Source of the DNA: Marinimicrococcus sp033875255
GTDB lineage: Bacteria > Pseudomonadota > Alphaproteobacteria > Geminicoccales > Geminicoccaceae
Length of the DNA stretch: 64,000 nucleotides
Direction of reading: 5' to 3'
Assembly: GCA_033875255.1 (NCBI GenBank)
Contig: JAWZSN010000003.1
Span: 62,001-126,000 of the forward strand
The translations under genes and the position numbers were made by a program. The notes beneath the pieces are model-generated. The model ran no database searches, was not told where the DNA came from, and saw only the letters and a program-made list of their open reading frames with translations. Below, one piece after another: positions 23,024 through 33,992 of this stretch (position 1 is the first letter of the stretch; the number at the start of each line of letters is the position of its first letter).

Positions 23024-24013
23024 ATGATCGATCCGTTCGGGCGGGAAATCACCTATGTGCGCGTGTCGGTCACCGACCGCTGCGACTTCCGCTGCGTCTA
23101 CTGCATGTCGGAGAACATGACCTTCCTGCCCAAGGCCGAGCTCTTGACGCTGGAGGAGCTCGACCGGCTGTGCAGCGCCTTCGTCGAGCTGGGGGTGCGC
23201 AAGATCCGGCTTACCGGCGGCGAGCCGCTGGTCCGGCGCAACGTGATGTGGCTGATCGAGGCTGTCGGCCGGCATCTGGGCACCGGCGCGCTCGACGAGC
23301 TCACCGTCACCACCAACGGCAGCCAGCTCGAGCGGCATGCCGAGGCCCTCCACAAGGCCGGCGTGCGGCGGGTGAATGTCTCGCTCGACACGCTGGATCG
23401 CGGCCGCTTCGAGGCCATCACCCGCTGGGGCAAGTACGACAAGGTCATGGCCGGCATAGCCGCCGCCAAGGCCGCCGGCCTGCAGGTCAAGCTCAACGCG
23501 GTGGCGCTCAAGGGGGTCAACGAGGACGAGTTCGATCGGATGATCGCCTGGTGCGGGTCCGAAGGGTTCGATCTCACGCTCATCGAGACCATGCCGCTGG
23601 GCGACATCGACGGCGACCGCACCGACCAGTACCTGCCGCTCTCCTTGGTGCGCGCCCGGCTGGCCGAGCGCTGGACCCTCACCGACATCCCCTACAAGAC
23701 CGGCGGCCCGGCCCGCTATGTGAAGGTCGAGGAGACCGGCGGCCGGCTCGGCTTCATCACGCCGATGAGCCACAATTTCTGTGAGTCCTGCAACCGCGTG
23801 CGGGTCACCTGCACCGGCACCATGTACATGTGCCTCGGCCAGGAGGACGCGATCGACCTGCGCGGCCCGCTGCGCGCCTCCGAGGGCGACGAGCCGCTGC
23901 GTCAGGCGATTCTGGACGGCATCGCCCGCAAGCCCAAGGGTCACGACTTCATCATCGACCGGCGCCACAAGCGGCCGGCGGTCAAGCGCCATATGAGCGT
24001 CACCGGCGGCTGA
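23024..24013 (+). CDS. moaA: GTP 3',8-cyclase, molybdenum cofactor biosynthesis
   Basis: A 329-aa radical-SAM enzyme that performs the first step of molybdopterin synthesis. The SAM cluster is C20-x3-C24-x2-C27 (TDRCDFRCVYC). The second cluster is the C-terminal CESCNRVRVTCTGTMYMCLG, and GEPLVRR binds SAM. The protein ends in a GG dipeptide, as is needed for the partner cyclase reaction. ATG 23024 gives the family N-terminus. No other moa gene is close. The last 14 bases overlap the 3' end of the convergent Hpt gene. Confidence 0.94.
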   Translation: MIDPFGREITYVRVSVTDRCDFRCVYCMSENMTFLPKAELLTLEELDRLCSAFVELGVRKIRLTGGEPLVRRNVMWLIEAVGRHLGTGALDELTVTTNGSQLERHAEALHKAGVRRVNVSLDTLDRGRFEAITRWGKYDKVMAGIAAAKAAGLQVKLNAVALKGVNEDEFDRMIAWCGSEGFDLTLIETMPLGDIDGDRTDQYLPLSLVRARLAERWTLTDIPYKTGGPARYVKVEETGGRLGFITPMSHNFCESCNRVRVTCTGTMYMCLGQEDAIDLRGPLRASEGDEPLRQAILDGIARKPKGHDFIIDRRHKRPAVKRHMSVTGG

Positions 24014-24356
24014 TCGGCGCACGGGGCGGAGCGTCGGGCAGGTGTAACCCGAAATGGGCGCGCAGCGCCTCCAGCTCCGCCTCCAGGGCCCGCAGCCGCT
24101 CCGGGGACGGCGGCTCCTGCTCGGCGCGGGCTGCCAGATCAGCCATGGCGCTGGCCCCGAGATTGGCGCTCGCCCCCTTTAGCGCATGCGCCGCCCGTCG
24201 CCAGCGCCGCTCGTTGTCGGACGAGCAGCGCATCTCGCCCAGATAGCGCTCGGCAGCGCCCACGAAGAGGGCTGCCAGCTCTTGTTCCAGACGCTCGTCG
24301 CCCTGGGTGAAGGAGGCGAGATGCTCCCGGTCGAGAGGCGGCGGGCTGCTGGTCAT
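24000..24356 (-). CDS. stand-alone histidine phosphotransfer (Hpt) domain protein
   Basis: A 118-aa protein whose residues 15–105 form a four-helix Hpt bundle. The phospho-accepting histidine is in RAAHALKGASANLGA (about residue 62), and AALFVGAAERYLGEM forms the preceding helix. Single Hpt proteins shuttle phosphate between hybrid kinases and response regulators, like ChpT or LuxU. GGAG lies 6 bases before ATG 24356. No kinase or regulator is adjacent, so its partners are unknown. It overlaps moaA tail-to-tail by 14 bases. Confidence 0.75.
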   Translation of the reverse strand: MTSSPPPLDREHLASFTQGDERLEQELAALFVGAAERYLGEMRCSSDNERRWRRAAHALKGASANLGASAMADLAARAEQEPPSPERLRALEAELEALRAHFGLHLPDAPPRAPISRR

Positions 24357-24415
24357 CCTCGACTCCCCGCGGCGCATGGCCGCCCACGGTCCATCGACGG
24401 TTGTGTTCGCTAAAT

Positions 24416-25351
24416 CTAAAGTTGATTTCGCTGTGTGTCGAGAGCGCTGAACGCGGCCGCCACCTCGGCGGCCAGCCGCGCGTTGGCGGTCAGCAGCGCC
24501 TGGTTGACGGCGACCGAGCGGCCGCCCGAGGCCTGGGCGATCCGGCGCAGCAGATAGGGTGTCTCGGCCGGGCCGGCGATGCCGTCGGCGCGGGCCTGGG
24601 CGAGAGCCTCCTCGATCAGCGGCTCGAGCTCGTCGGGTGCGAGCGCCGCCGCGGGTGGCGGGTTGGCGAGCAGCACGGCGCTGGGCCAGCCCAACATCGC
24701 CTGGTGCCGGACAAGCCGAGCGAGTGCCACGGGTCCGTCGAGGCGGGGCACGGCGAGGCCGGTACGCGCCGTGTAGAAGCCGGGAAACTCGTCGGTGCCG
24801 CAGCCGGCCACCGTCACGCCCATGGTCTCGAGAACCTCCAGGGTCCGCGGCAGGTCGAGGATGATCTTGGCGCCGCTGCAGACCAATGCGAGACGGGCGC
24901 GCTGCAGCTCGTGGAGGTCGGCCGACCAGTCGAGGCTGGTCTCGCCGCCGCGATGCACGCCGCCGATGCCGCCCGTCGCCATGAAGCGGATGCCCGCTAG
25001 CCCCGCGGCGAACAGCGTGGCGGCGGCCGTCGTCGCGCCCGGAAGGCCGCTGGCCAGCCGGGCGGCGAGATCGCGCGTGCTGCACTTGGCGACGTCCTGG
25101 CCCTCCGACAGCCGGTCGAGCGCTCGTGCATCGAGTCCGATCCTGAGCCGCCCGTCGAGCACTGCCACATGGGCCGGCACGGCCCCCCCGCTGCGCACGG
25201 CTGCCTCCATGGCGTCGGCAGCCTCGCGGTTGCGCGGGCGCGGCAGGCCGTGCGCCAGCACGGTGGTCTCGAGGGCCACCACTGGTCGCCCGGCGGCCAG
25301 GGCGGCCCTGACCTCGGCGCTGACGACGACGAGTGACGTTGCGTTTTCCAA
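24416..25351 (-). CDS. psuG: pseudouridine-5'-phosphate glycosidase
   Basis: A 311-aa protein, the usual length for PsuG. It cleaves pseudouridine 5'-phosphate to uracil and ribose 5-phosphate. Diagnostic motifs are ALETTVLAHGLPRPRN near residue 26, FMATGGIGGVHRG near 120, CGTDEFPGFYTARTG near 175 and TPYLLRRIAQASGGRSVAVN near the end. The start is taken as TTG 25351 because GGAG lies 7 bases upstream and no ATG or GTG fits in frame. The kinase PsuK that would feed it is not next to it. TerB-like 25430 is divergent. Confidence 0.85.
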   Translation of the reverse strand: MENATSLVVVSAEVRAALAAGRPVVALETTVLAHGLPRPRNREAADAMEAAVRSGGAVPAHVAVLDGRLRIGLDARALDRLSEGQDVAKCSTRDLAARLASGLPGATTAAATLFAAGLAGIRFMATGGIGGVHRGGETSLDWSADLHELQRARLALVCSGAKIILDLPRTLEVLETMGVTVAGCGTDEFPGFYTARTGLAVPRLDGPVALARLVRHQAMLGWPSAVLLANPPPAAALAPDELEPLIEEALAQARADGIAGPAETPYLLRRIAQASGGRSVAVNQALLTANARLAAEVAAAFSALDTQRNQL

Positions 25352-25429
25352 GCCTGCGCTCCATCTAACCGTGGACGAGCCGGCGCCGCGTCGCGCCGGT
25401 CTGCAGGCACGCATCGGAGACACCAGCGA

Positions 25430-25843
25430 ATGACACGGAAGATCGACCATCACGCGGCGCTGATCTACACAATGGTGCTGGTGTCCGCGGCCGAAGGCCA
25501 GATCACCGATGCGGAACTCGAGATGATGGGGCGGCTGGTGAAGACGCTGCCGATCTTCGCCAGGTTCGATCGCGACCGGATCATCAGCATCGGCGAGGAG
25601 TGTGCCGAGCTGCTGCGCCGGGAGGAAGGGCTCGACGAGGCGCTGGAGCTGGTCGCCGCCGCCCTGCCGCCGCCGCTGCGCGAGACTGCCTACGCGCTGG
25701 CCTGCGACGTCGCCGCCGCCGACGGGACGGTGGACCAGGACGAGCTCCGGCTGCTCGAGATGGTGCGCCACGAGCTTGGCATCGAGCGGCTCGTCGCTGC
25801 CGCCATCGAGCGCGCCGCCGGGGCGCGCTTTCGCACGATCTGA
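25430..25843 (+). CDS. TerB-like (tellurite resistance-type) helical protein
   Basis: A 137-aa all-helical protein with two repeats of the TerB pattern: MVLVSAAEGQITDAELEMMG near residue 15 and ACDVAAADGTVDQDELRLLE near 93. The acidic residues in EGQITDxE and DGTVDxDE are conserved as in TerB/DjlA-type folds, which may bind metal. Isolated TerB-like proteins are common in alphaproteobacteria and do not imply tellurite resistance. GGAG lies 10 bases before the ATG. The next gene begins within about five bases of the stop. Confidence 0.75.
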   Translation: MTRKIDHHAALIYTMVLVSAAEGQITDAELEMMGRLVKTLPIFARFDRDRIISIGEECAELLRREEGLDEALELVAAALPPPLRETAYALACDVAAADGTVDQDELRLLEMVRHELGIERLVAAAIERAAGARFRTI

Positions 25844-25848
25844 CGCTC

Positions 25849-27336
25849 TTGCCGGCGGTCCTGCCCGGCGCCGGATGGAAGGACGGGGTCCTCCTGTCGC
25901 CCGCCGCCATGGCGCGCGCCGACGCCGCCACGATCGCCGCCGGGACGCCGGGTCGCGCCCTCATGGAGCGGGCCGGCCGGGCGGTGGCGCGTGCCCTGGT
26001 GGAGCGCTTCCCGCCGCAGCCCGTCCTCGTGCTGTGCGGCCCGGGCAACAATGGCGGCGACGGCTATGTGGTGGCCCGGCTGCTGGAGGCCGCGGGCTGG
26101 CAGGTCCGGCTCGGCGCGCTGGTCCCGCCGGAGCGCCTGCGCGGCGATGCCGCATGGGCCGCTGCCGGCTGGCGCGGCCCTGTAGCGACGATCGATGAGG
26201 CCCTGCGCGGCGAGGAGCGTCTGGTGGTCGATGCGCTCTTCGGGGCGGGCCTGGCGCGGCCCCTCGAGGGCCAGGCCGCGGCGGCCGTGCGGCTGTTGCG
26301 GGAGCGCGGCGCTGCGATCGTGGCGGTCGACATGCCCTCGGGCGTGGACGGGGGAAGTGGGGCGATCACCGGCGACGCCTTCGAGGCGGCGCTTACCGTC
26401 ACCTTCTGCCGGCCCAAGCCCGGCCATTTCCTGCTGCCCGGCCGGCTTCATGCCGGTGCGCTGGTAGTGGCCGACATCGGCATCGGCGATGAGGCGGTGG
26501 CGGCCTGCGACGAAGGGGTGCGCCTCGATGCTCCCTTCTTGTGGCAGGAGAGCCTGCGCCAGCGCCGCCCCGACGATCACAAATATCGCTTCGGCCATGC
26601 CGTGGTGGTCGGCGGCGGCGCTGCCGCCACCGGCGCCACGCGGCTGGCCGCCTCGTCGGCGCTGGGCATTGGCGCCGGGCTCGTCAGCGTCGTCTGCGAG
26701 CCGGCGGCCCTGCCGGTCTATGCCGCCACCCTGACCTCGGTGATGACGAAGCCGCTCCATCCGAGAGGCGATCTTTCCCGCCTGCTGGCGGACCGCCGGC
26801 TCAACGCCTGGCTCATCGGACCCGGCAAGGGGGTAGCTCCGGGCACCCGTGAGCAGGTCCTGCAGATCCTGCGCAGCCGCGTCCCGGCCGTCCTCGATGC
26901 CGATGCCCTGACGGTTTTCGCCAACGCGCCGGAGGAGCTGTTCGCGGCGCTGCACGACGCCTGCGTCCTCACGCCGCATGATGGCGAGTTCGCCCGCCTC
27001 TTCACGCTCGAGGGCTGCCGCCTCGCGCGCGCAACGGCAGCCGCCCGTCAGTCGGGGGCCGTCGTGATCCTCAAGGGTGGCGATACCGTGGTAGCAGCGC
27101 CGGACGGCCGCGCCGCGGTCATGACGGATGCGCCGGCGACGCTGGCCACCGCCGGCACCGGCGACGTGCTCGCCGGCATCGTCACAGGGCTGCTCGCGCA
27201 AGGCATGCAGCCCTTCGAGGCGGGCGCGGCGGGAGTCTGGCTGCATGCGGAGGCCGCCCGTTCACCCGCTCGCCCGCTGGTCTCCGAGGAGCTTCCCGGC
27301 CGCCTGCCGCAAGTGCTGGCGCATCTGCAACAGTAA
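25849..27336 (+). CDS. nnr: bifunctional NAD(P)H-hydrate repair enzyme
   Basis: A protein of about 495 aa with a fused NAD(P)HX epimerase (N-terminal YjeF, residues 15–215) and dehydratase (C-terminal carbohydrate-kinase fold, 225–490). It repairs hydrated NADH/NADPH. Motifs are LCGPGNNGGDGYVVARLL near 62, VDMPSGVDGG near 160, LTPHDGEFARLF near 375 and LATAGTGDVLAGIVTGLLAQ near 430. The start is uncertain; TTG 25849 gives MPAVLPGAGWKDGVLLSPAA, while ATG 25909 would remove residues usually present. It likely shares a transcript with the TerB-like gene. Confidence 0.88.
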   Translation: MPAVLPGAGWKDGVLLSPAAMARADAATIAAGTPGRALMERAGRAVARALVERFPPQPVLVLCGPGNNGGDGYVVARLLEAAGWQVRLGALVPPERLRGDAAWAAAGWRGPVATIDEALRGEERLVVDALFGAGLARPLEGQAAAAVRLLRERGAAIVAVDMPSGVDGGSGAITGDAFEAALTVTFCRPKPGHFLLPGRLHAGALVVADIGIGDEAVAACDEGVRLDAPFLWQESLRQRRPDDHKYRFGHAVVVGGGAAATGATRLAASSALGIGAGLVSVVCEPAALPVYAATLTSVMTKPLHPRGDLSRLLADRRLNAWLIGPGKGVAPGTREQVLQILRSRVPAVLDADALTVFANAPEELFAALHDACVLTPHDGEFARLFTLEGCRLARATAAARQSGAVVILKGGDTVVAAPDGRAAVMTDAPATLATAGTGDVLAGIVTGLLAQGMQPFEAGAAGVWLHAEAARSPARPLVSEELPGRLPQVLAHLQQ

Positions 27337-27527
27337 GCGCAGGCGCACCGCAATCGATCATCTTTCGGTTGAATGAGCCTCGATGCGGGCGCAATAAGAT
27401 TGTATGGATTCCTGGCGGCCGCCGCTTCGTGCAGTGGCCGGGAGGGGACCACGGAGGCGTCCGGCACAAGCTTCGCAAGCAAGCAGCCGCGCCGCCGCAA
27501 GGGGCGGGCAGAGCAACGGGGGGGCAG

Positions 27528-29972
27528 GTGCTGGCGGGGGTGAATTCCGCGATCCGCGGGCTTGCGGGACATATGCCCGAGTCCGTGCTGGACAGCCTGC
27601 TGGCGCAGGCGCCGCGGCCGCTACTGGTGCTTCGCAGCGATGTGGGGCACCGCGGCGAGGGGCAGATCGTGTGGTCGAATGGGAGCGCTGCAGAGCTGCT
27701 CGGGCGCCCGGGTGCCAGTCTTGCAGGCGAGGCCCTGGAGATGGTCCTGGGCGAGGGCGGCGACAGCGCCGGCCTCCTCGCTGCGGTCGCCGACGACCGG
27801 GCCTTCGAGGGAACGGCAGCCATCCTCGACGCTGGCGGACAGGAGATCTTGCTGGAGATGCGCCTCCTTCCGCTGCCGGACCGGCAGCGGCACATGGCGC
27901 TGTGGCTGGAGCCGCGCCGGAGCGAGGAGCAGGATCCGGCACGGCTGATCGAGCTGCTGCGGTTTTGCGCCGGCCCCGGCGGGCGCGGCTTCTATCTCCT
28001 CGCGGTCGGCGACGACTTGCGGCTCGCCCCGCTCTGGGCGGACGAGCGTGCGGCGGCACTCTGGGGCTTGTGCCATGGCCAGGCGAGGCGCGAGGAAGAC
28101 TGGCTGGCGCGGGTGCCGCAGGAGGATCGCCCTCTGCTGCGCCGCCGCAACCAGCAGCTTCTGGGCGGCCGCGAGACCAGCATACGCTACCGCCTGATGC
28201 TCGAGGAGGGAGGCTTTCGCCACGTCAGCGACCGTTGCCGGCCGATCGGCGAGGGCCGTGACGGGCTTGTGGGCCTGGTGGTGGGAGCAATCGCCGACGA
28301 CGAGCCGGAGCCGGGCGGCGGCGGCCCCATCGAGGCGCCGCTGGACCGCCTGGCGATGCTGCTGGCACCCGCCGTCTCGACGCTCGCCATGGTGGACCGG
28401 CGCGGCGCTGCGCTTTGGCCCGCCGACCGGCTCCTCGCCGATCGCCTCACGCCAGCCGGCGAGGATGCCCGGCAGGCACTGGTGGGTCGGGCTTTCGCGG
28501 AAGGTATGGTGGCGAGCGGTCGTCTCGAGCCTGCGGGCGGCGGTCCGGCGCTCGAAGCGCGAGCCGTTGCCATCGATGCGACGCGAGCGCTGCTCGTCCT
28601 CGACGCGCCGCAGCAGATTTCCTTGGGCCTCGAGGAGGAGGCAGGGCGATTCGAGGGCGCTCCCGTGGCGGTCGAGGTCGACGAGGTCACCGGCCTGCCG
28701 GTGCGGGCGATCTTCGAGGAGCGGGTGAACGCGGCGCTGCGCCGGGCGCGCGGCCGGCGCAGCGCCCTTGCGGTGATGCGGCTCGCCCTCGACCGGTTCG
28801 ATCGTGTCAATGCGTCTTTCGGCTTTGCCGCCGGCGATGCCATGCTGCGCGTCATTGCCGAGCGGCTGGCGCGCGCCCTGCCCGAGGGCGGCTTTCTCGC
28901 CCGGCTGGGCGGCGACGAGTTCCTGGTGCTGGTGGAAGGGGCCGAGACCGCCGATTCCGTGACCGAGCTGGCGCAGCGGCTGGTCGAGGTGGTCCGCCCG
29001 CCCTCGACCGTGGTCGGGCCGCAGGCGGCGCTGACGGCGAGCCTCGGCGTGGCCCTCTTCCCGCGCGACGGCGACGATTGCGACGAGCTGCTGCACAAGG
29101 CGGGGGCGGCGCTGGCGCGTGCCCGCGAGGAGGGACGCGACCGCCACCAGCTCTTCACCAACGAGCTTAATGCGACCCCGCTCGAGCGGCTGCTGCTGGA
29201 GGGGCGGCTGCGCCAGGCCCTCGAGCAGGGCGAGTTCACGATCTACTACCAGCCCCAGGCATGCCTGCGCACCGGCCGGATCGTCGGTGTCGAGGCGCTG
29301 CTGCGCTGGAGTCATCCCGAGGACGGGCTGGTGCCGCCCGGCGAGTTCATCCCGCTGGCCGAGGAGACCGGCCTGATCGTGCCGATCGGCGCTTGGGTGC
29401 TGGAGGCCGCCTGCCGTGACATGCGGCGCTGGGAGGAGGAGCTGGGCGGGGAGGAGCTCAGGCTCGCCGTCAATCTCTCGGCCCGCCAGTTCCAGCAGAC
29501 CGACCTCGTGGCGGTGGTCGACCAGATCCTCGCCGACACCGGCTTTCCGCCGGAGCGGCTGGAGCTCGAGCTGACCGAGAGCGTGGTGATGAGCGATGCC
29601 GTCACCACCACCCGCCGGCTGCGCCAGCTCACGGCCCTGGGCCTGCGGCTCGCCATCGACGATTTCGGCACGGGCTACTCCTCGCTCTCCTATTTGCGCA
29701 AGTTCCCGATCAGCTCCTTGAAGATCGATCGCGGCTTCATCCAGGATATCGACGGCGATCCCAACAGCGCTGCCATCGTCCAGGCGATCATCGCGCTGGC
29801 GTCGAGCCTCGGGCTGCGGGTGGTCGGCGAGGGCGTGGAGAAGGAGCAGCAGCTGCGCCAGCTGCGCCTGTTCGGGTGCCACGAGATGCAGGGCTTTCTT
29901 CTCAGTCGGCCCATGCCCCTCGAGCAGCTCGCCCGCACGCTGCGCGGCGCGCGTCTGGCGGTGGAGCCCTAG
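27528..29972 (+). CDS. PAS–GGDEF–EAL cyclic-di-GMP protein with intact EAL site
   Basis: About 814 aa. PAS-like sensing regions (roughly residues 15–380) precede a GGDEF domain (LGGDEFLVL, GGDEF from residue 461) and an EAL domain (E589 in GVEALLRW). The EAL domain keeps NLSARQF, ELTES, IDDFGTGYSSL, LKIDRGFI, VGEGVEKE and the final QGF, that is, all metal and base residues I know of. It should hydrolyse cyclic di-GMP. The GGDEF motif is intact, but the upstream substrate loop reads RVNASFGF instead of the usual ND, so cyclase activity is less certain. No membrane segment is seen. The start is uncertain: GTG 27528 was chosen, and the frame opens at TTG 27369. Confidence 0.8.
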   Translation: MLAGVNSAIRGLAGHMPESVLDSLLAQAPRPLLVLRSDVGHRGEGQIVWSNGSAAELLGRPGASLAGEALEMVLGEGGDSAGLLAAVADDRAFEGTAAILDAGGQEILLEMRLLPLPDRQRHMALWLEPRRSEEQDPARLIELLRFCAGPGGRGFYLLAVGDDLRLAPLWADERAAALWGLCHGQARREEDWLARVPQEDRPLLRRRNQQLLGGRETSIRYRLMLEEGGFRHVSDRCRPIGEGRDGLVGLVVGAIADDEPEPGGGGPIEAPLDRLAMLLAPAVSTLAMVDRRGAALWPADRLLADRLTPAGEDARQALVGRAFAEGMVASGRLEPAGGGPALEARAVAIDATRALLVLDAPQQISLGLEEEAGRFEGAPVAVEVDEVTGLPVRAIFEERVNAALRRARGRRSALAVMRLALDRFDRVNASFGFAAGDAMLRVIAERLARALPEGGFLARLGGDEFLVLVEGAETADSVTELAQRLVEVVRPPSTVVGPQAALTASLGVALFPRDGDDCDELLHKAGAALARAREEGRDRHQLFTNELNATPLERLLLEGRLRQALEQGEFTIYYQPQACLRTGRIVGVEALLRWSHPEDGLVPPGEFIPLAEETGLIVPIGAWVLEAACRDMRRWEEELGGEELRLAVNLSARQFQQTDLVAVVDQILADTGFPPERLELELTESVVMSDAVTTTRRLRQLTALGLRLAIDDFGTGYSSLSYLRKFPISSLKIDRGFIQDIDGDPNSAAIVQAIIALASSLGLRVVGEGVEKEQQLRQLRLFGCHEMQGFLLSRPMPLEQLARTLRGARLAVEP

Positions 29973-30089
29973 AATCTCGGCCCGATGGTCTGGAGCCGCC
30001 AGGCCGAAAGGCGCCGGGCCTGCAGCGCCGCTGTCGCGGCCCTGCGCCGCGGGTCCGCGGCAGGCCGTTCCGGCGGACCGTGAGCCGTA

Positions 30090-30686
30090 CTAGCCGCCGA
30101 GATCGGCCGAGGATTTCTGCGGCTGGGCATGGCAGCGTCCGACCGAGCCCTCCGCGCACACGGTCTTGCCGTCGATCCAGGTGGCGCCGGAGAGATCCAC
30201 ATAGAGAAGGTCCGCGCCCTCCATGATCACGCCCGAGAGATCGGCGTCGCGCAGCTTGGCGCGGAAGAGCTTGCTGCGGCGCAGGCTGGCGTTGCGCAGC
30301 GAGGCGCCGGTGAGGTCGGCGCTGGTGAGGTCGCCGAAGGTGAAGTCGGCGCCGTCGAGCGTCGCCCCCACCAGACGCGCCGAGACGAACTTGGCGCGTC
30401 GCGCGTCGGCCTGCACGAGATTGGCGCCGGAGAGGTCGGCCCGCTTGAAGGAGGTGTCACGAAGGTCGGCACCACTGAGGTCGGTGTCCGAGAGGTCGGC
30501 GCCGTCGAGCAGGCAGCGCCGCCACTCGACGCCCGGTGCCGCGGCATCCGAGCAGGCGGCCCGGGCCGGATCGGCGGCTGTGGTGACCGACACGGCCATC
30601 AGCAGGGCCGGCAGCAGCCGCCCGGCGAGGCGCGCGACCGGAGCCGCAGTCGGAGGTTCGGGCGTGGTCGTGCGGCCTCGTTTCAT
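30090..30686 (-). CDS. secreted pentapeptide-repeat protein
   Basis: A 198-aa protein with a positively charged N-terminus, a hydrophobic stretch (LLPALLMAVSVTTAADPARA) and a likely cleavage site near ARA-AC, so it is probably exported. Residues 60–165 contain about twenty A(D/N)LxX repeats such as GADLSDTDLSGADLRDTSFK, which form a right-handed square beta-helix. The short tail has two cysteines (TVCAEGSVGRC) that could pair. Function of exported members is unknown. A GAGG motif precedes the ATG. It is downstream of and co-oriented with lipB, with a 30-base gap. Confidence 0.82.
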   Translation of the reverse strand: MKRGRTTTPEPPTAAPVARLAGRLLPALLMAVSVTTAADPARAACSDAAAPGVEWRRCLLDGADLSDTDLSGADLRDTSFKRADLSGANLVQADARRAKFVSARLVGATLDGADFTFGDLTSADLTGASLRNASLRRSKLFRAKLRDADLSGVIMEGADLLYVDLSGATWIDGKTVCAEGSVGRCHAQPQKSSADLGG

Positions 30687-30717
30687 GCCCTCTAGATAGG
30701 GCGGCCCCGGCTTCTTC

Positions 30718-31377
30718 TCAACGCTCGACCGGCGCAGAGCGGGCCGGTGCCGGCCCGAACAGCACCGGAAAGTGCCGCATCAGCGCCTCGTCCAGGTCCG
30801 CCATAGTGTGGGGGTTGCCCAAGGCTGCCAGGGAGGTCACCGGATAGCTGCCCAGGCCGCACGGCACGATGCCGGCGAAATGGCCGAGATCGGGCGACAC
30901 GTTGATGGCCACGCCGTGATAGCTCACCCAGCGCCGCACCCGGACGCCGATGGCGCCGATCTTGGCCTCGCCGCCGGGCGCGTCCGGCACCCACACGCCG
31001 ACCCGGCCCTCGCGGCGCAGCGCCGTGACGCCGAGATCGGCGAGGCTGCGGATCACCCATTCCTCGAGGCGCCAGACATGGCCGCGCACGTCGCCGTCAA
31101 AGCGTTTGAGATCGAGGACGACGTAGCCGACCCGCTGGCCGGGCCCGTGATAGGTGAAGCGCCCGCCGCGCCCGGCGTCGTAGACCGGGAAGCGGTCGGG
31201 ATCGAGAAGCTCGGCCGGATCGGCGCTGGTGCCCGCGGTATAGAGCGGCGGGTGCTCGAGGAGCCACACGAGCTCCGGCGCTCCCTCGTCGCGCAGGGCG
31301 GCGACCCGCTCCTCCATCTGGCGCACGGCGTCGGGGTAGGCGACGGGGTCGTCGCCGATCCTCCACTGGATGGTCAT
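30718..31377 (-). CDS. lipB: octanoyl-[acyl-carrier-protein]:protein N-octanoyltransferase
   Basis: A 219-aa LipB that moves octanoate from ACP to lipoyl domains for lipoic acid synthesis. The catalytic cysteine is in IVPCGLG near residue 177 and the catalytic lysine is in AKIGAIGVRV near 146. The GRGGRFTYHGPGQRVGYVVL stretch carries the acyl-binding histidine. Length is normal. lipA is not adjacent. The start at ATG 31377 gives the usual N-terminus. The gene is divergent from the tRNA-Leu promoter. Confidence 0.92.
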   Translation of the reverse strand: MTIQWRIGDDPVAYPDAVRQMEERVAALRDEGAPELVWLLEHPPLYTAGTSADPAELLDPDRFPVYDAGRGGRFTYHGPGQRVGYVVLDLKRFDGDVRGHVWRLEEWVIRSLADLGVTALRREGRVGVWVPDAPGGEAKIGAIGVRVRRWVSYHGVAINVSPDLGHFAGIVPCGLGSYPVTSLAALGNPHTMADLDEALMRHFPVLFGPAPARSAPVER

Positions 31378-31395
31378 CGAAATGTTCGCATGCTC

Positions 31396-31424
31396 TTGTC
31401 AGGGTGTCCGGGGTCTGTTAGATC
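31396..31424 (+). promoter_or_regulatory. probable promoter of tRNA-Leu
   Basis: TTGTCA (31396–31401), a 17-base spacer and TAGATC (31419–31424). It is directed at the tRNA, with a leader of about 50 bases that holds a tandem repeat. Confidence 0.4.
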
Positions 31425-31432
31425 GCTGCTCG

Positions 31433-31470
31433 CGCAAGGGCGATGAGCCCTCGCAAGGGCGACGAGCCCC
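31433..31470 (+). repeat. two tandem 19-bp repeats in the tRNA-Leu leader
   Basis: Units 31433–31451 and 31452–31470 agree at 17 of 19 bases (CGCAAGGGCGAYGAGCCCY). Each can fold as GGGC-N5-GCCC. Their place between promoter and tRNA suggests a leader structure, perhaps for processing; the function is unknown. Confidence 0.5.
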
Positions 31471-31482
31471 CGTCCACATAAT

Positions 31483-31569
31483 GCGGTCGTGGCGGAATTG
31501 GTAGACGCGCCAGCTTGAGGGGCTGGTGGCCGAAAGGCCGTGGAAGTTCGAGTCTTCTCGACCGCACCA
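31483..31569 (+). tRNA. tRNA-Leu(GAG)
   Basis: An 87-base class II tRNA with encoded CCA. The acceptor GCGGTCG pairs with CGACCGC and the anticodon stem is CCAGC/GCTGG. The loop TTGAGGG gives anticodon GAG, and the long variable arm is TGGCCGAAAGGCCGT. It reads leucine CUC and CUU codons. Confidence 0.94.
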
Positions 31570-31703
31570 TACTTCACTGCACTTCCTGACATCGCTGAAG
31601 TCGTACCCTCGCCGCTTGCTCCACAGGCGCGGTTGCCCTAGGACCGACGGCATCGTCGTCGGCTTCGGGCCGCCAACACCTCGCTTCGTGGAACGCTCGG
31701 GCT

Positions 31704-33984
<2,281 letters not shown>

Positions 33985-33992
<8 letters not shown>

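Noticed and set aside
25430..25843. Tellurite-resistance operon
   Set aside because: A lone TerB-like protein without TerA, C, D, E or Z neighbours does not indicate resistance.
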